From: Theocolax elegans
Lineage: Eukaryota > Arthropoda > Insecta > Hymenoptera > Cerocephalidae
Length of the DNA stretch: 64,000 nucleotides
Assembly (NCBI GenBank): GCA_026168455.1
Contig: CM047426.1
Span: 61,796,958-61,860,957 of the forward strand
Reading direction: 5' to 3'
Position numbers and translations under genes: made by a program. The notes beneath the pieces were generated by a model. It ran no database searches. It was not told the origin of the DNA and worked only from the letters and a program-made list of their open reading frames with translations. The first letter of the stretch is position 1. Each line of letters opens with the position of its first letter. Below are positions 54,039 to 64,000 of this stretch, in pieces.

Positions 54039-56310
54039 GTAAGGCTGCCATACGTGGGGCACTGTGTCCTCACATATGAATCCGACAATAATTAATTAAC
54101 ACTAAAAATTACTAACATTTGACACATACATAAACTTACATATTAAAGTGCTTCGGGTTGAGGCAAAGTACACTCTTCCGTATTCTACCAACCCTTTAAA
54201 AATCCTATTTCGACTTATTTTAATATGAAAAATATAATATTTTTCAAAATAAATTTTAAATTATTTTTTATTAAAAGATAAAATTTTGTGTAACATTCAC
54301 GTTTCAGCAAAAACAAGCCCGTTACAATATATATATATATATATATATATATTATGTTCACACCACAGTAAGATCTAGAATATTCGAGATAAATATACTT
54401 TGTTTTTAAAATTTGTTCGCTCACACCTAAGAGATCACATACCAGAGCTTAACCACCATTAGCCGATTAAGCCGTGAGCTCAGTTGCGCGTGAACTGGGC
54501 AAGAAAACACTTGTCGTGTCAAGCATTCGTGTAATATTCCGCTAAGTTTGAGCGTTTTAAAATTAATTTAGAAACTAAGTTTGTAATTTCATATTGTTTG
54601 AGAATCAAATAAAACCATCCAAAAGGGGAAGTTTGATCAGAATTCATTTTACTGCTCCGATCCGGCATTCCTACTGAATTCATGAACAATCTATATGAGG
54701 CATTCCACGTAAAATGGGCCGATCAAAATTTTAAGATGCATCAAATTCTTGGTACTGCGACGTTAACAATTTCTCGGTCAAAATACTTAACCGTTTCCCG
54801 GTGGAAACGTCGAAAATATAAATTGAAATAAAATAAAACCCTGCACGGCCGACTCTCTCAGATTCCGTCGAATTTACAGTGGACCGGTTTCCACTGTAAT
54901 CTACAGTCAATTTTAATCGGCGTTAATAAATTAATAAGCGGATTCCTTACGGAATCCACTGTCACCACTACCACGAGAGAAATTATTCGGAAATTATTGT
55001 TTATTAATAACGCGCGAAAAACCCAACGTAACGCGACGTAATTATTGAACAAACCCCACGAACCCAACGATCGAAAAATCACTCCCGAACACACGCGACC
55101 ACGTTTGACCAACAGTAAACTAATAGATATTTTAGACGCCACAATAATAATTGAATTACTTACCAATTCAGTAGATCAATTCAAATTATTATGTATATAA
55201 GATAGTAATATAATATATCTACCTATATATATCTATATATATCTCAATCTATCAAAAAATAGTGCTCAAAGATATTCTCCTCACAATCACTATACTGATA
55301 CTTGATTTTATCAAAGACACACGCTCTCTCTCACTAAGGATACTCTACTAACTCCCTTTCCGGAAACTACCCTCCGTAACCGAAAGTTTAAATACTCTCT
55401 CCTTTTCTCACTTGTTGTCCCATTTCCTTATCTCTCTCGTGCCACCTGCGGGAGATAAGTCATTATTTGACTTATCTCTATGTAATTACATGTCACAGGT
55501 GCCCTCCCGCTACCGTATAGTCCTTACTAATATCAAAATTGACAATTCATTTGCATAAGTTATCATTGTCCCAACTATTACAGTAAATATAGGTGTATTA
55601 CGGAATTACTGTCATAATACTATTTTATACAGTAATTCCATACACGACACATCGTCCTTACTATGAAACATTTAGTAATATATCACTAAAATCTCATTGG
55701 CGCGAGATTTGTATCTCTTGTTCGCCTCTATATATTATACACGTATAATATATATATACCCGAACGATCCCCACTACACGTGTTCCGAAACTCCCTACTT
55801 ATCGATACATATATCCCTACGTCGATGAAAGCGCGGACCGCCTAGTTACTATGCGCGCGCTTGAATCTCGATCGATTCAAGATGGACGCAACTGAGCTCG
55901 AACCGGCACGTAAACAACGTGCTTCGCGACCGGTTCACCGCGTGCGCGCGATCCCCACCGGCGGGGACGACGATAACCGTTCCGCGGGTGTTGTACGCGT
56001 GTAAAATGTGTGTGCGCGTACGTATACGCACGGGTATACACCGTGCGCGTAGACGGCGACGAGTTCTCCCCACCAGCGCTCCACGAGTTACTACGCACAG
56101 CGAGAATGGTAATGTTTACATCATTGTTTATTGCATATTTGCAATAAACAGTGATGCAAAATTTCTGAAATAGGTAAGTATTAATATAATCTTTCACCAA
56201 ATCCCTCCGTTACCCTGTTTCAAGTTACATTTCCTCAATAATCAATTCCTGATTTTCCTTATCCTTTTTCCCCATTCAACACCCAATATTTATATATTTT
56301 TCTTTTACAG
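54039..56310. other. Mixed DNA without a confirmed gene
   Basis: (AT)n at 54328-54353; moderate-GC block 54840-55140 with GGATTCC-TTAC-GGAATCC hairpin; CpG-rich block 55820-56100. ORFs on both strands lack similarity. The composition of 54.8-56.1 kb is LTR-like or promoter-like but no pair or motif proves it. Confidence 0.4.
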
Positions 56311-56437
56311 ATGCTGGTGTCTTGGAGTAGCCGATCACTCCGGGAACCCCGCCTCCTGCAGCAGAGAACCCCGGAGCAGCCGACCAACAACTCCTCAACG
56401 GCATCCCCACTACTGTTCCTGGATAACCTACGAACCA
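56311..56437 (+). CDS. Possible small exon
   Basis: 127-bp open stretch flanked by acceptor TTTTCTTTTACAG and donor GTAAGT; a second acceptor (TTCCTTTTAG) after a 66-bp gap leads to another short open stretch cut off by the palindrome at 56527. Two frames are open (one starting MLVSWSSRSLREPRLLQQ), so the reading is unsure. No family resemblance. Confidence 0.3.
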
Positions 56438-56526
56438 AGTAAGTTTACTTCTAATTATAATATATCGATAATAACAACTACTAATACTTATTATTCCTTT
56501 TAGGTGCCCCCTAATGATGACACCAT

Positions 56527-57355
56527 CACAGTACACACTGGAAATGTTTTTCAGAAAACACAAAAAATTTTTAGATGCTAGAAACTATTTGTTCAAAAGT
56601 TATTCTAATCTCAAAAAGTGAATTATTTCTAAATCTGTCAACTTTTACTATAGAATATTATACGTAACATTCATTGCTAATTATGTCTAGAATTTATCCT
56701 TCTGGGTTAAAATTTCTAATCTCAAGGTCATTGTCACATAAACTACATGTCAATATTCAACTTGCAAAAAGTGTAAGTACGCCACAATTAATTTTTTTTA
56801 TCCAAATATCTAAAAAAAACTTAAAGCAATGCCTTTTAAAAGGTGTGAAGCTTTTTTATGGCCTTCAATTCTGTAAAATGTTATGATATTTTAAAAGTAC
56901 ACGAAATTTATTTTTATTTTCTTCAAATAGGAATCATCATGTTAATTATTGTAAATTTTTTGTCGTTCTGTAAATTATCATAACTTTTACATATTTGAAG
57001 ACCACTTATGAGCTACAGATCGTTTAGAAGGTATTGCTTCAAGCTTTTTTTAGATCGTTGGATAAGAAAATCAATTGTGGCCTACTTACATTTTTTTCAA
57101 GTTGAATATTGCCATGTAGTTTATGTGACATTGACCGTGAGATTATAAATTCTAACCCAGAAGGATTAATTCTAGACATAATTAGCAGCGAATGAAATGT
57201 GAATTTGAAATAATTTACTTTTTGAGATTAGAATAACATTTGAACAAATAGATTTTAGTATCTCAAAATTTTTTGTTTTCTTAAAATCATCTCCAGCGTA
57301 TACCAAAATTTGGTGTATTTTAAAATTTTGATCGGACTACTTCAAGTAGAATGCT
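56527..57355. mobile_element. About 830-bp palindromic element
   Basis: Left arm (56527-56900) and right arm (56930-57355) are inverted copies with shared landmarks CTAGACATAATTAGC, AACCCAGAAGGAT and CAATTGTGGC. Arm divergence is higher than in the 34-37 kb palindromes. Outer edges are approximate. Confidence 0.75.
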
Positions 57356-57367
57356 TCATATATATAT

Positions 57368-57872
57368 CCCTACTAGCACACAAGGTTATGACAACGTTGT
57401 GGCAACGTTATCTTAGCAACATTACAACGTTGTTATGAAAGTTGCTGCAACGTTGGAGAAACGTTACTACAACGTGGGAGATGTCCGCTAATATTTTGTA
57501 AGTTGCCGCCATATGGAAACCAATGTTGAAACAACGTCTAAGCAACGTTGAATGACAACCTACAAAATCTGCTTTGTCTAAAAGTTGAATAAATGTCCTA
57601 GAATAGTTAAATAATATTTTTCTAAACGTAGAAAAATTTATGAAATATTAAAAAAAAAATTTTAAAAAATTTCTCGTTCGCGAATTTGAACCTCCGATCT
57701 TTTACTCCGGAGGCTTGCTCTCTACCAATTGAGCTATTTTATTGTTTCTGTCATTGTGTTGATTTGAGGCCATAAACTTTAAAGCATATTCTAGTTGTTC
57801 GTTATAAAGCTTATAAAATATTAGCGAACATCTCCCACTGTACAGCAACGTTTCTCCAACGTCTATATTTAT
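57368..57872. mobile_element. AACGTT-rich element with inverted arms and tRNA-like centre
   Basis: Starts CCCTACTAGCAC, like the 43089 mini-element. AACGTTG/CAACGTT words occur at least ten times. GGGAGATGTCCGCTAATATTTTGTAAG-like sequence (57477-57503) has its complement at 57808-57835. The right terminus CCCT is not found, so it is probably truncated. Confidence 0.6.
57674..57745 (-). tRNA. tRNA-derived sequence (pseudo-tRNA)
   Basis: On the minus strand, TAGCTCAATTGGTAGAG is a perfect tRNA A box/D arm (stem GCTC-GAGC), and GGTTCAAATTCG resembles the B box/T loop about 40 nt on. The anticodon stem and acceptor do not pair, so a working tRNA is unlikely. Confidence 0.5.
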
Positions 57873-58027
57873 ACATTATAAAGAATTCTTTACATATACT
57901 TTAAGTAGTGCCTTTCAACGGACATTCAAGAATTATATGATAATATAAAAAATACTTAAAGAATACTTTTGGATTACTTATTTAATACTTTGTGCTTATT
58001 GCGTATCGTATTATAAAATTAGCTAAC

Positions 58028-58200
58028 AAGGGGAGTACTTGACCTCCGGGAAACAGATCTAATCCTAACTTTTGTATATCTTTTATAATATAAAAATATA
58101 AAGCAAACCAAGTTATTACTTACTAATAGCCACTTTGACGAAAGTTATTCGACATCTGATAATAATTTCAATGAAAGTGCACTTTGATTGCTTATAGCTC
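58028..58200 (+). repeat. Single-arm relative of the 53384 palindrome
   Basis: ACAAGGGGAGTACTTGACCT, then AATCCTAACTTTTGTATA and ATATAAAAATATAAAG parallel the outer part of that element. Confidence 0.6.
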
Positions 58201-58270
58201 TGAAACCAATAGAGATATGTACTCAAACTACAAGAAAGTTGAGTTAAAGTATCGTAAATCGAATGATCTC

Positions 58271-58307
<37 letters not shown>

Positions 58308-59129
58308 ACACAATATAGACACTAGTGAAAGACAAGGACGTATAAATGGTATTTTCTTATCTTGTGAGATAGTAGAATTTGTTTGATAAATCTGCAACAG
58401 TTCGGACGTTGACCGATAGATGGTAATTATTTATGATACGAAAATTTGAAATTAATTCGCAAATGTAAAGGTTTAATACAATTGAGTAAATACATGGTGA
58501 TTTTTAGATAGTTGATATTTATAATGAAGTTCTTAAACAGATTTAGAATTACTAATCAAAATTCGGAAAATCGAAGGACAAAGTTCTTGTCTACTAGAAA
58601 ACTGCATTGAAAAAATAATTTTTTTAACCGACAAAAATTTTTTTTTTCAAAGAAATTAATTTGATAATTAAGCTTTTCTTTCAATTAATAAAAAGATCTT
58701 TGTATTTTAGAAATACGTATTTACTTGAAAAAATTATTCTGTTCTATCACATAAAAGTGTAATTTACTTACAGCTCAAAGTAATATTTTCTTAGCTAGAG
58801 AAAATAATTGTTAGTTTCATGAAATAGAGCTTTTATTTTAAAGATACCCACATATGTGTATTGAAGCAGTTTTGATAAAATATTTTTTTAATTGAATAGA
58901 CTTTATTATATAAAATTATATGTGGGTGATTTGAAAAACTATAATTCGAAAACAAAAGCCAAAAAAAGAATGTTTATTCAATAAATATAGAATTCTAACT
59001 ATTTCATTAAATCAATATTATTATTTTATTAATTTGTTTAGACATTAAGGGGGTGCCATACTGGATTATTACCGACTGAGTAAGGTAGATGCATTATTGC
59101 ATTTAACGGACATATTTTTGTTTTATTTG
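58201..59129. other. AT-rich DNA with (TA)n at 58269-58302
   Basis: No gene recognised. The minus frame over the microsatellite is incidental. Confidence 0.45.
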
Positions 59130-59352
59130 CAAAACGCAAATACAGAAGCACTAGATAATCACATAAAACGTATTTATACAAAGTTTGAAGTCAATATGTA
59201 AAGGACACCCTAAAAAAAGTTTGCACGGAAAAAATAGTCATTTTTCCGTGCAAACTGTTTTTAGGGTGTCCTTGTTGTATTGACCTGAAACTTTGTAGAA
59301 AGACATATTATACCATTATCTAGTGCTTCTGTATTTGCGTTTTACATAATAT
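59130..59352. mobile_element. Small palindromic element with central hairpin
   Basis: AAACGCAAATACAGAAGCACTAG (left) and complement (right), then AGGACACCCTAAAAA and its complement, with the innermost GTTTGCACGGAAAAA hairpin at 59219-59256. Confidence 0.75.
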
Positions 59353-59680
59353 TAACAAAAAATAAATAGTTTATATTACTGATAAAGTTTGCTTAGTACC
59401 AATTTCGTCGATAGAGTGCGCAACGCGCTTAGTCTGTGATATTATACTTAGAGTGGAAGCAATGGCGCAAATAGTTGTTGCAAGATAACGCTAAATACCA
59501 TAACTATAATATACCGGGCATATGTCAATAAACAGAATTATAATAAATATCGTGTTTATGTATTGTTGAAAGACTAATTTGTTTTGCCAGTGCATCCGTT
59601 ATTGTACATATATGTATCAAGATTAATGCTTGATATCATCATGTACTGCTACGTGTGCCTTGGCACGTCATTGTGACTCT
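59353..59680. other. No gene seen
   Basis: AT-rich single-copy-looking DNA leading to the CT-rich block. Confidence 0.4.
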
Positions 59681-59745
59681 CCCTCTCTCTCTCTCTCTCT
59701 CTCGCCCTCTCACTCTATCTCTCTCTCTCTCTTACTCAACAAGAG
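59680..59745 (+). repeat. (TC)n tract
   Basis: CT dinucleotides with few interruptions, a possible GAGA-factor target. Confidence 0.85.
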
Positions 59746-59830
59746 TATATATGCGCTTGCGCATGCGCACCGTTTGCGTCACCACGTGACGAAGTTCACG
59801 TGGATCGTGTCCCGTTGCAGGTTTACCAAT
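59745..59830 (+). promoter_or_regulatory. Promoter-like cluster: TATA, NRF1-type palindrome, two CACGTG boxes
   Basis: GAGTATATATG (59743) is followed by TGCGCATGCGCA (59758), the perfect NRF1/ewg-type palindrome, and two CACGTG E-boxes (59783 and 59797). The mix is typical of metazoan promoters. No transcription unit is identified downstream before the satellite. Confidence 0.45.
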
Positions 59831-60058
59831 GTCTCAGTAAAAAGAGACTTGTAAACATTACCTCAAATAACTACTAGCTACCTAACGAGTTTTTTTTTGA
59901 AAATATATCACACTTACATGTTCGTTTTATCTTTATTACAAATATGGGAATTTGTTAAATTATTATACAAATATTAGTAAAGTCGTGAATATAACTACCA
60001 ACTGCATATGTATCTGCTATAATGCATATGTAATAGTTAAGACAAGAATATATCTCTT

Positions 60059-62968
60059 AAGTTTTAAGATATATGAATTTATCGATCTTTACAAGCCAAA
60101 GAAATATTCTTCACATCTCAAGTAAGGCGGACTGTATTAATACCAGCCACTTAATAAACCTCACAGGATGAGTGTTTGAAAAAAGACTAAGACAAGTTAG
60201 GTCAACAAAAATATAAAATTTAGTTGTTTGTAGTATGAAATTAATAAAACCTTAATAAGACGGAAAAAAAAAAAAAAAAGAAAAAATTATATTTCGCCCT
60301 GAGTATGCCTGGTGGGCTCATCAGTAGAGTCCAGGCATCTCGTCTCTAGATATAAATGACAGATATAAAAATTATTTGAAAAACCAGCTGTATTCTGACG
60401 AGGAAGACATGGGGTATATATGCCCTACCGATAGCAAACTTTAATAAGTGCAACATATTAACAGGTAGCCCCCTAACGCACTTACATAGAACTAATGTCT
60501 TAATCGTCAGACTATTGTTACATAAGGCATATTCGTGATCCAATGCCATATAATTTTTAAATTTGAATTTTCCAACTATTAGAAAAATTCGTGAATTGAT
60601 TGCTTTCTTACACTTTAAGTTTTAAGATATATGAATTTATCGATCTTTACAAGCCAAAGAAATATTCTTCACATCTCAAGTAAGGCGGACTGTATTAATA
60701 CCAGCCACTTAATAAACCTCACAGGATGAGTGTTTGAAAAAAGACTAAGACAAGTTAGGTCAACAAAAATATAAAATTTAGTTGTTTGTAGTATGAAATT
60801 AATAAAACCTTAATAAGACGGAAAAAAAAAAAAAAAAAAAGAAAAAATTATATTTCGCCCTGAGTATGCCTGGTGGGCTCATCAGTAGAGTCCAGGCATC
60901 TCGTCTCTAGATATAAATGACAGATATAAAAATTATTTGAAAAACCAGCTGTATTCTGACGAGGAAGACATGGGGTATATATGCCCTACCGATAGCAAAC
61001 TTTAATAAGTGCAACATATTAACAGGTAGCCCCCTAACGCACTTACATAGAACTAATGTCTTAATCGTCAGACTATTGTTACATAAGGCATATTCGTGAT
61101 CCAATGCCATATAATTTTTAAATTTGAATTTTCCAACTATTAGAAAAATTCGTGAATTGATTGCTTTCTTACACTTTAAGTTTTAAGATATATGAATTTA
61201 TCGATCTTTACAAGCCAAAGAAATATTCTTCACATCTCAAGTAAGGCGGACTGTATTAATACCAGCCACTTAATAAACCTCACAGGATGAGTGTTTGAAA
61301 AAAGACTAAGACAAGTTAGGTCAACAAAAATATAAAATTTAGTTGTTTGTAGTATGAAATTAATAAAACCTTAATAAGACGGAAAAAAAAAAAAAAAAAA
61401 GAAAAAATTATATTTCGCCCTGAGTATGCCTGGTGGGCTCATCAGTAGAGTCCAGGCATCTCGTCTCTAGATATAAATGACAGATATAAAAATTATTTGA
61501 AAAACCAGCTGTATTCTGACGAGGAAGACATGGGGTATATATGCCCTACCGATAGCAAACTTTAATAAGTGCAACATATTAACAGGTAGCCCCCTAACGC
61601 ACTTACATAGAACTAATGTCTTAATCGTCAGACTATTGTTACATAAGGCATATTCGTGATCCAATGCCATATAATTTTTAAATTTGAATTTTCCAACTAT
61701 TAGAAAAATTCGTGAATTTATTGCTTTCTTACACTTTAAGTTTTAAGATATATGAATTTATCGATCTTTACAAGCCAAAGAAATATTCTTCACATCTCAA
61801 GTAAGGCGGACTGTATTAATACCAGCCACTTAATAAACCTCACAGGATGAGTGTTTGAAAAAAGACTAAGACAAGTTAGGTCAACAAAAATATAAAATTT
61901 AGTTGTTTGTAGTATGAAATTAATAAAACCTTAATAAGACGGAAAAAAAAAAAAAAAAAAAAGAAAAAATTATATTTCGCCCTGAGTATGCCTGGTGGGC
62001 TCATCAGTAGAGTCCAGGCATCTCGTCTCTAGATATAAATGACAGATATAAAAATTATTTGAAAAACCAGCTGTATTCTGACGAGGAAGACATGGGGTAT
62101 ATATGCCCTACCGATAGCAAACTTTAATAAGTGCAACATATTAACAGGTAGCCCCCTAACGCACTTACATAGAACTAATGTCTTAATCGTCAGACTATTG
62201 TTACATAAGGCATATTCGTGATCCAATGCCATATAATTTTTAAATTTGAATTTTCCAACTATTAGAAAAATTCGTGAATTGATTGCTTTCTTACACTTTA
62301 AGTTTTAAGATATATGAATTTATCGATCTTTACAAGCCAAAGAAATATTCTTCACATCTCAAGTAAGGCGGACTGTATTAATACCAGCCACTTAATAAAC
62401 CTCACAGGATGAGTGTTTGAAAAAAGACTAAGACAAGTTAGGTCAACAAAAATATAAAATTTAGTTGTTTGTAGTATGAAATTAATAAAACCTTAAAAAG
62501 ACGGAAAAAAAAAAAAAAAAAAAAAAAAGAAAAAATTATATTTCGCCCTGAGTATGCCTGGTGGGCTCATCAGTAGAGTCCAGGCATCTCGTCTCTAGAT
62601 ATAAATGACAGATATAAAAATTATTTGAAAAACCAGCTGTATTCTGACGAGGAAGACATGGGGTATATGCCCTACCGATAGCAAACTTTAATAAGTGCAA
62701 CATATTAACAGGTAGCCCCCTAACGCACTTACATAGAACTAATGTCTTAATCGTCAGACTATTGTTACATAAGGCATATTCGTGATCCAATGCCATATAA
62801 TTTTTAAATTTGAATTTTCCAACTATTAGAAAAATTCGTGAATTGATTGCTTTCTTACACTTTAAGTTTTAAGATATATGAATTTATCGATCTTTACAAG
62901 CCAAAGAAATATTCTTCACATCTCAAGTAAGGCGGACTGTATTAATACCAGCCACTTAATAAACCTCA
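60059..62968 (+). repeat. Satellite array, 558-564 bp unit, five full copies plus one partial
   Basis: Units start at AAGTTTTAAGATATATG at 60059, 60617, 61178, 61738, 62300 and 62864. They are nearly identical; length differences come mostly from an A-tract (16, 19, 18, 20 and 24 A). Each unit has a hairpin TGCCTGG...CCAGGCA. The 67-residue minus frame found in each is an effect of identity between units and not evidence of a gene. The last unit stops after ~105 bp at the inversion. Confidence 0.95.
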
Positions 62969-64000
62969 GGGCGAAATATAATTTTTTCTTTTTTTTTTTT
63001 TTTTTCCGTCTTATTAAGGTTTTATTAATTTCATACTACAAACAACTAAATTTTATATTTTTGTTGACCTAACTTGTCTTAGTCTTTTTTCAAACACTCA
63101 TCCTGTGAGGTTTATTAAGTGGCTGGTATTAATACAGTCCGCCTTACTTGAGATGTGAAGAATATTTCTTTGGCTTGTAAAGATCGATAAATTCATATAT
63201 CTTAAAACTTAAAGTGTAAGAAAGCAATCAATTCACGAATTTTTCTAATAGTTGGAAAATTCAAATTTAAAAATTATATGGCATTGGATCACGAATATGC
63301 CTTATGTAACAATAGTCTGACGATTAAGACATTAGTTCTATGTAAGTGCGTTAGGGGGCTACCTGTTAATATGTTGCACTTATTAAAGTTTGCTATCGGT
63401 AGGGCATATATACCCCATGTCTTCCTCGTCAGAATACAGCTGGTTTTTCAAATAATTTTTATATCTGTCATTTATATCTAGAGACGAGATGCCTGGACTC
63501 TACTGATGAGCCCACCAGGCATACTCAGGGCGAAATATAATTTTTTCTTTTTTTTTTTTTTCCGTCTTATTAAGGTTTTATTAATTTCATACTACAAACA
63601 ACTAAATTTTATATTTTTGTTGACCTAACTTGTCTTAGTCTTTTTTCAAACACTCATCCTGTGAGGTTTATTAAGTGGCTGGTATTAATACAGTCCGCCT
63701 TACTTGAGATGTGAAGAATATTTCTTTGGCTTGTAAAGATCGATAAATTCATATATCTTAAAACTTAAAGTGTAAGAAAGCAATAAATTCACGAATTTTT
63801 CTAATAGTTGGAAAATTCAAATTTAAAAATTATATGGCATTGGATCACGAATATGCCTTATGTAACAATAGTCTGACGATTAAGACATTAGTTCTATGTA
63901 AGTGCGTTAGGGGGCTACCTGTTAATATGTTGCACTTATTAAAGTTTGCTATCGGTAGGGCATATATACCCCATGTCTTCCTCGTCAGAATACAGCTGGT
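62965..64000 (-). repeat. Same satellite in inverted orientation, to the window edge
   Basis: From CTCAGGGCGAAATATAA onward the same unit reads in reverse complement (T-tracts of 17 and 15), close to two units before the window ends. The join shares CTCA with both orientations. Confidence 0.95.

Noticed and set aside
55849..56200. ORFs near 55.9-56.2 kb
   Set aside because: CpG-rich, overlapping frames on both strands, Arg/Thr/His-rich without any motif.
60346..63481. Recurrent 67-residue frame (one per satellite unit) in the 60-63.5 kb region
   Set aside because: It repeats because the satellite units are nearly identical; it has no family resemblance and the diverged monomer at 51.3 kb does not keep it.

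Overview
The window is eukaryotic, AT-rich, and almost entirely made of mobile elements, their remains, and tandem repeats. The gene families point to an arthropod and most likely an insect: a Polinton/Maverick of the insect type, an R1-clade LINE, Helitron and piggyBac-like remnants, a TTAA-flanked Kolobok/Mutator-like transposon, and one arrestin-domain exon with consensus splice sites. I cannot name the order from sequence alone. Nothing bacterial is present (no operons, CRISPR or rRNA operon).

Layout. 1-1.9 kb: 5' half of a broken minus-strand Ty3/gypsy-like retroelement. 4.7-8.7 kb: composite with inverted ends, a 109-bp hairpin-rich tandem array and a Helitron fragment that is split by a TIR transposon (TSD ACAT). 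9.3-15.5 kb: second minus-strand LTR retroelement with a broken gag, an altered RT active site and no visible integrase. 16.5-20.8 kb: a 90-bp array beside a Helitron helicase fragment; the array is interrupted by a TA-flanked element carrying a SINE whose promoter looks like a tRNA A-box joined to a 5S rRNA-like region. 24.1-24.6 kb: TTAA-flanked foldback. 25.3-30.4 kb: two minus-strand multi-exon Myb/SANT-like gene relics separated by a TIR element that carries an RS-repeat reading frame. 31.3-34.1 kb: TTAA-flanked transposon with a broken transposase. 34.45-37.3 kb: two large palindromes side by side. 

38.3-44.9 kb is the richest part: a decayed Polinton (Maverick/adintovirus-like) with a capsid-like gene split by a piggyBac-type MITE, an adenain-like protease lacking its cysteine, a hydrophobic minor-capsid candidate, a phospholipase A2 protein, a packaging ATPase with one stop, three conserved proteins of unknown role, a chromodomain integrase in pieces, and only the C-terminus of the protein-primed DNA polymerase. 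The virion genes run leftward and the ATPase/integrase side runs rightward from a shared promoter region near 40.4-40.5 kb.

46-48.4 kb: R1-like LINE relic. 50.7-51.05 kb: the arrestin-domain exon, the only convincing host coding exon. 51.3-59.4 kb: MITEs and palindromic elements, a piggyBac transposase scrap, and a tRNA-like core inside an AACGTT-rich element. 60.06 kb to the end: a young ~560-bp satellite array that flips orientation at 62,965 across a 4-bp microhomology.

A recurring pattern is a set of TIR elements of different size (107 bp to 2.3 kb) whose ends begin CCC(T/C)AATA and that have 2-bp target duplications; one of them carries the RS-repeat frame. No autonomous element in the window looks intact. 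The region reads as a long-lived insertion trap such as pericentromeric heterochromatin or a piRNA-cluster-like locus, which is inference.
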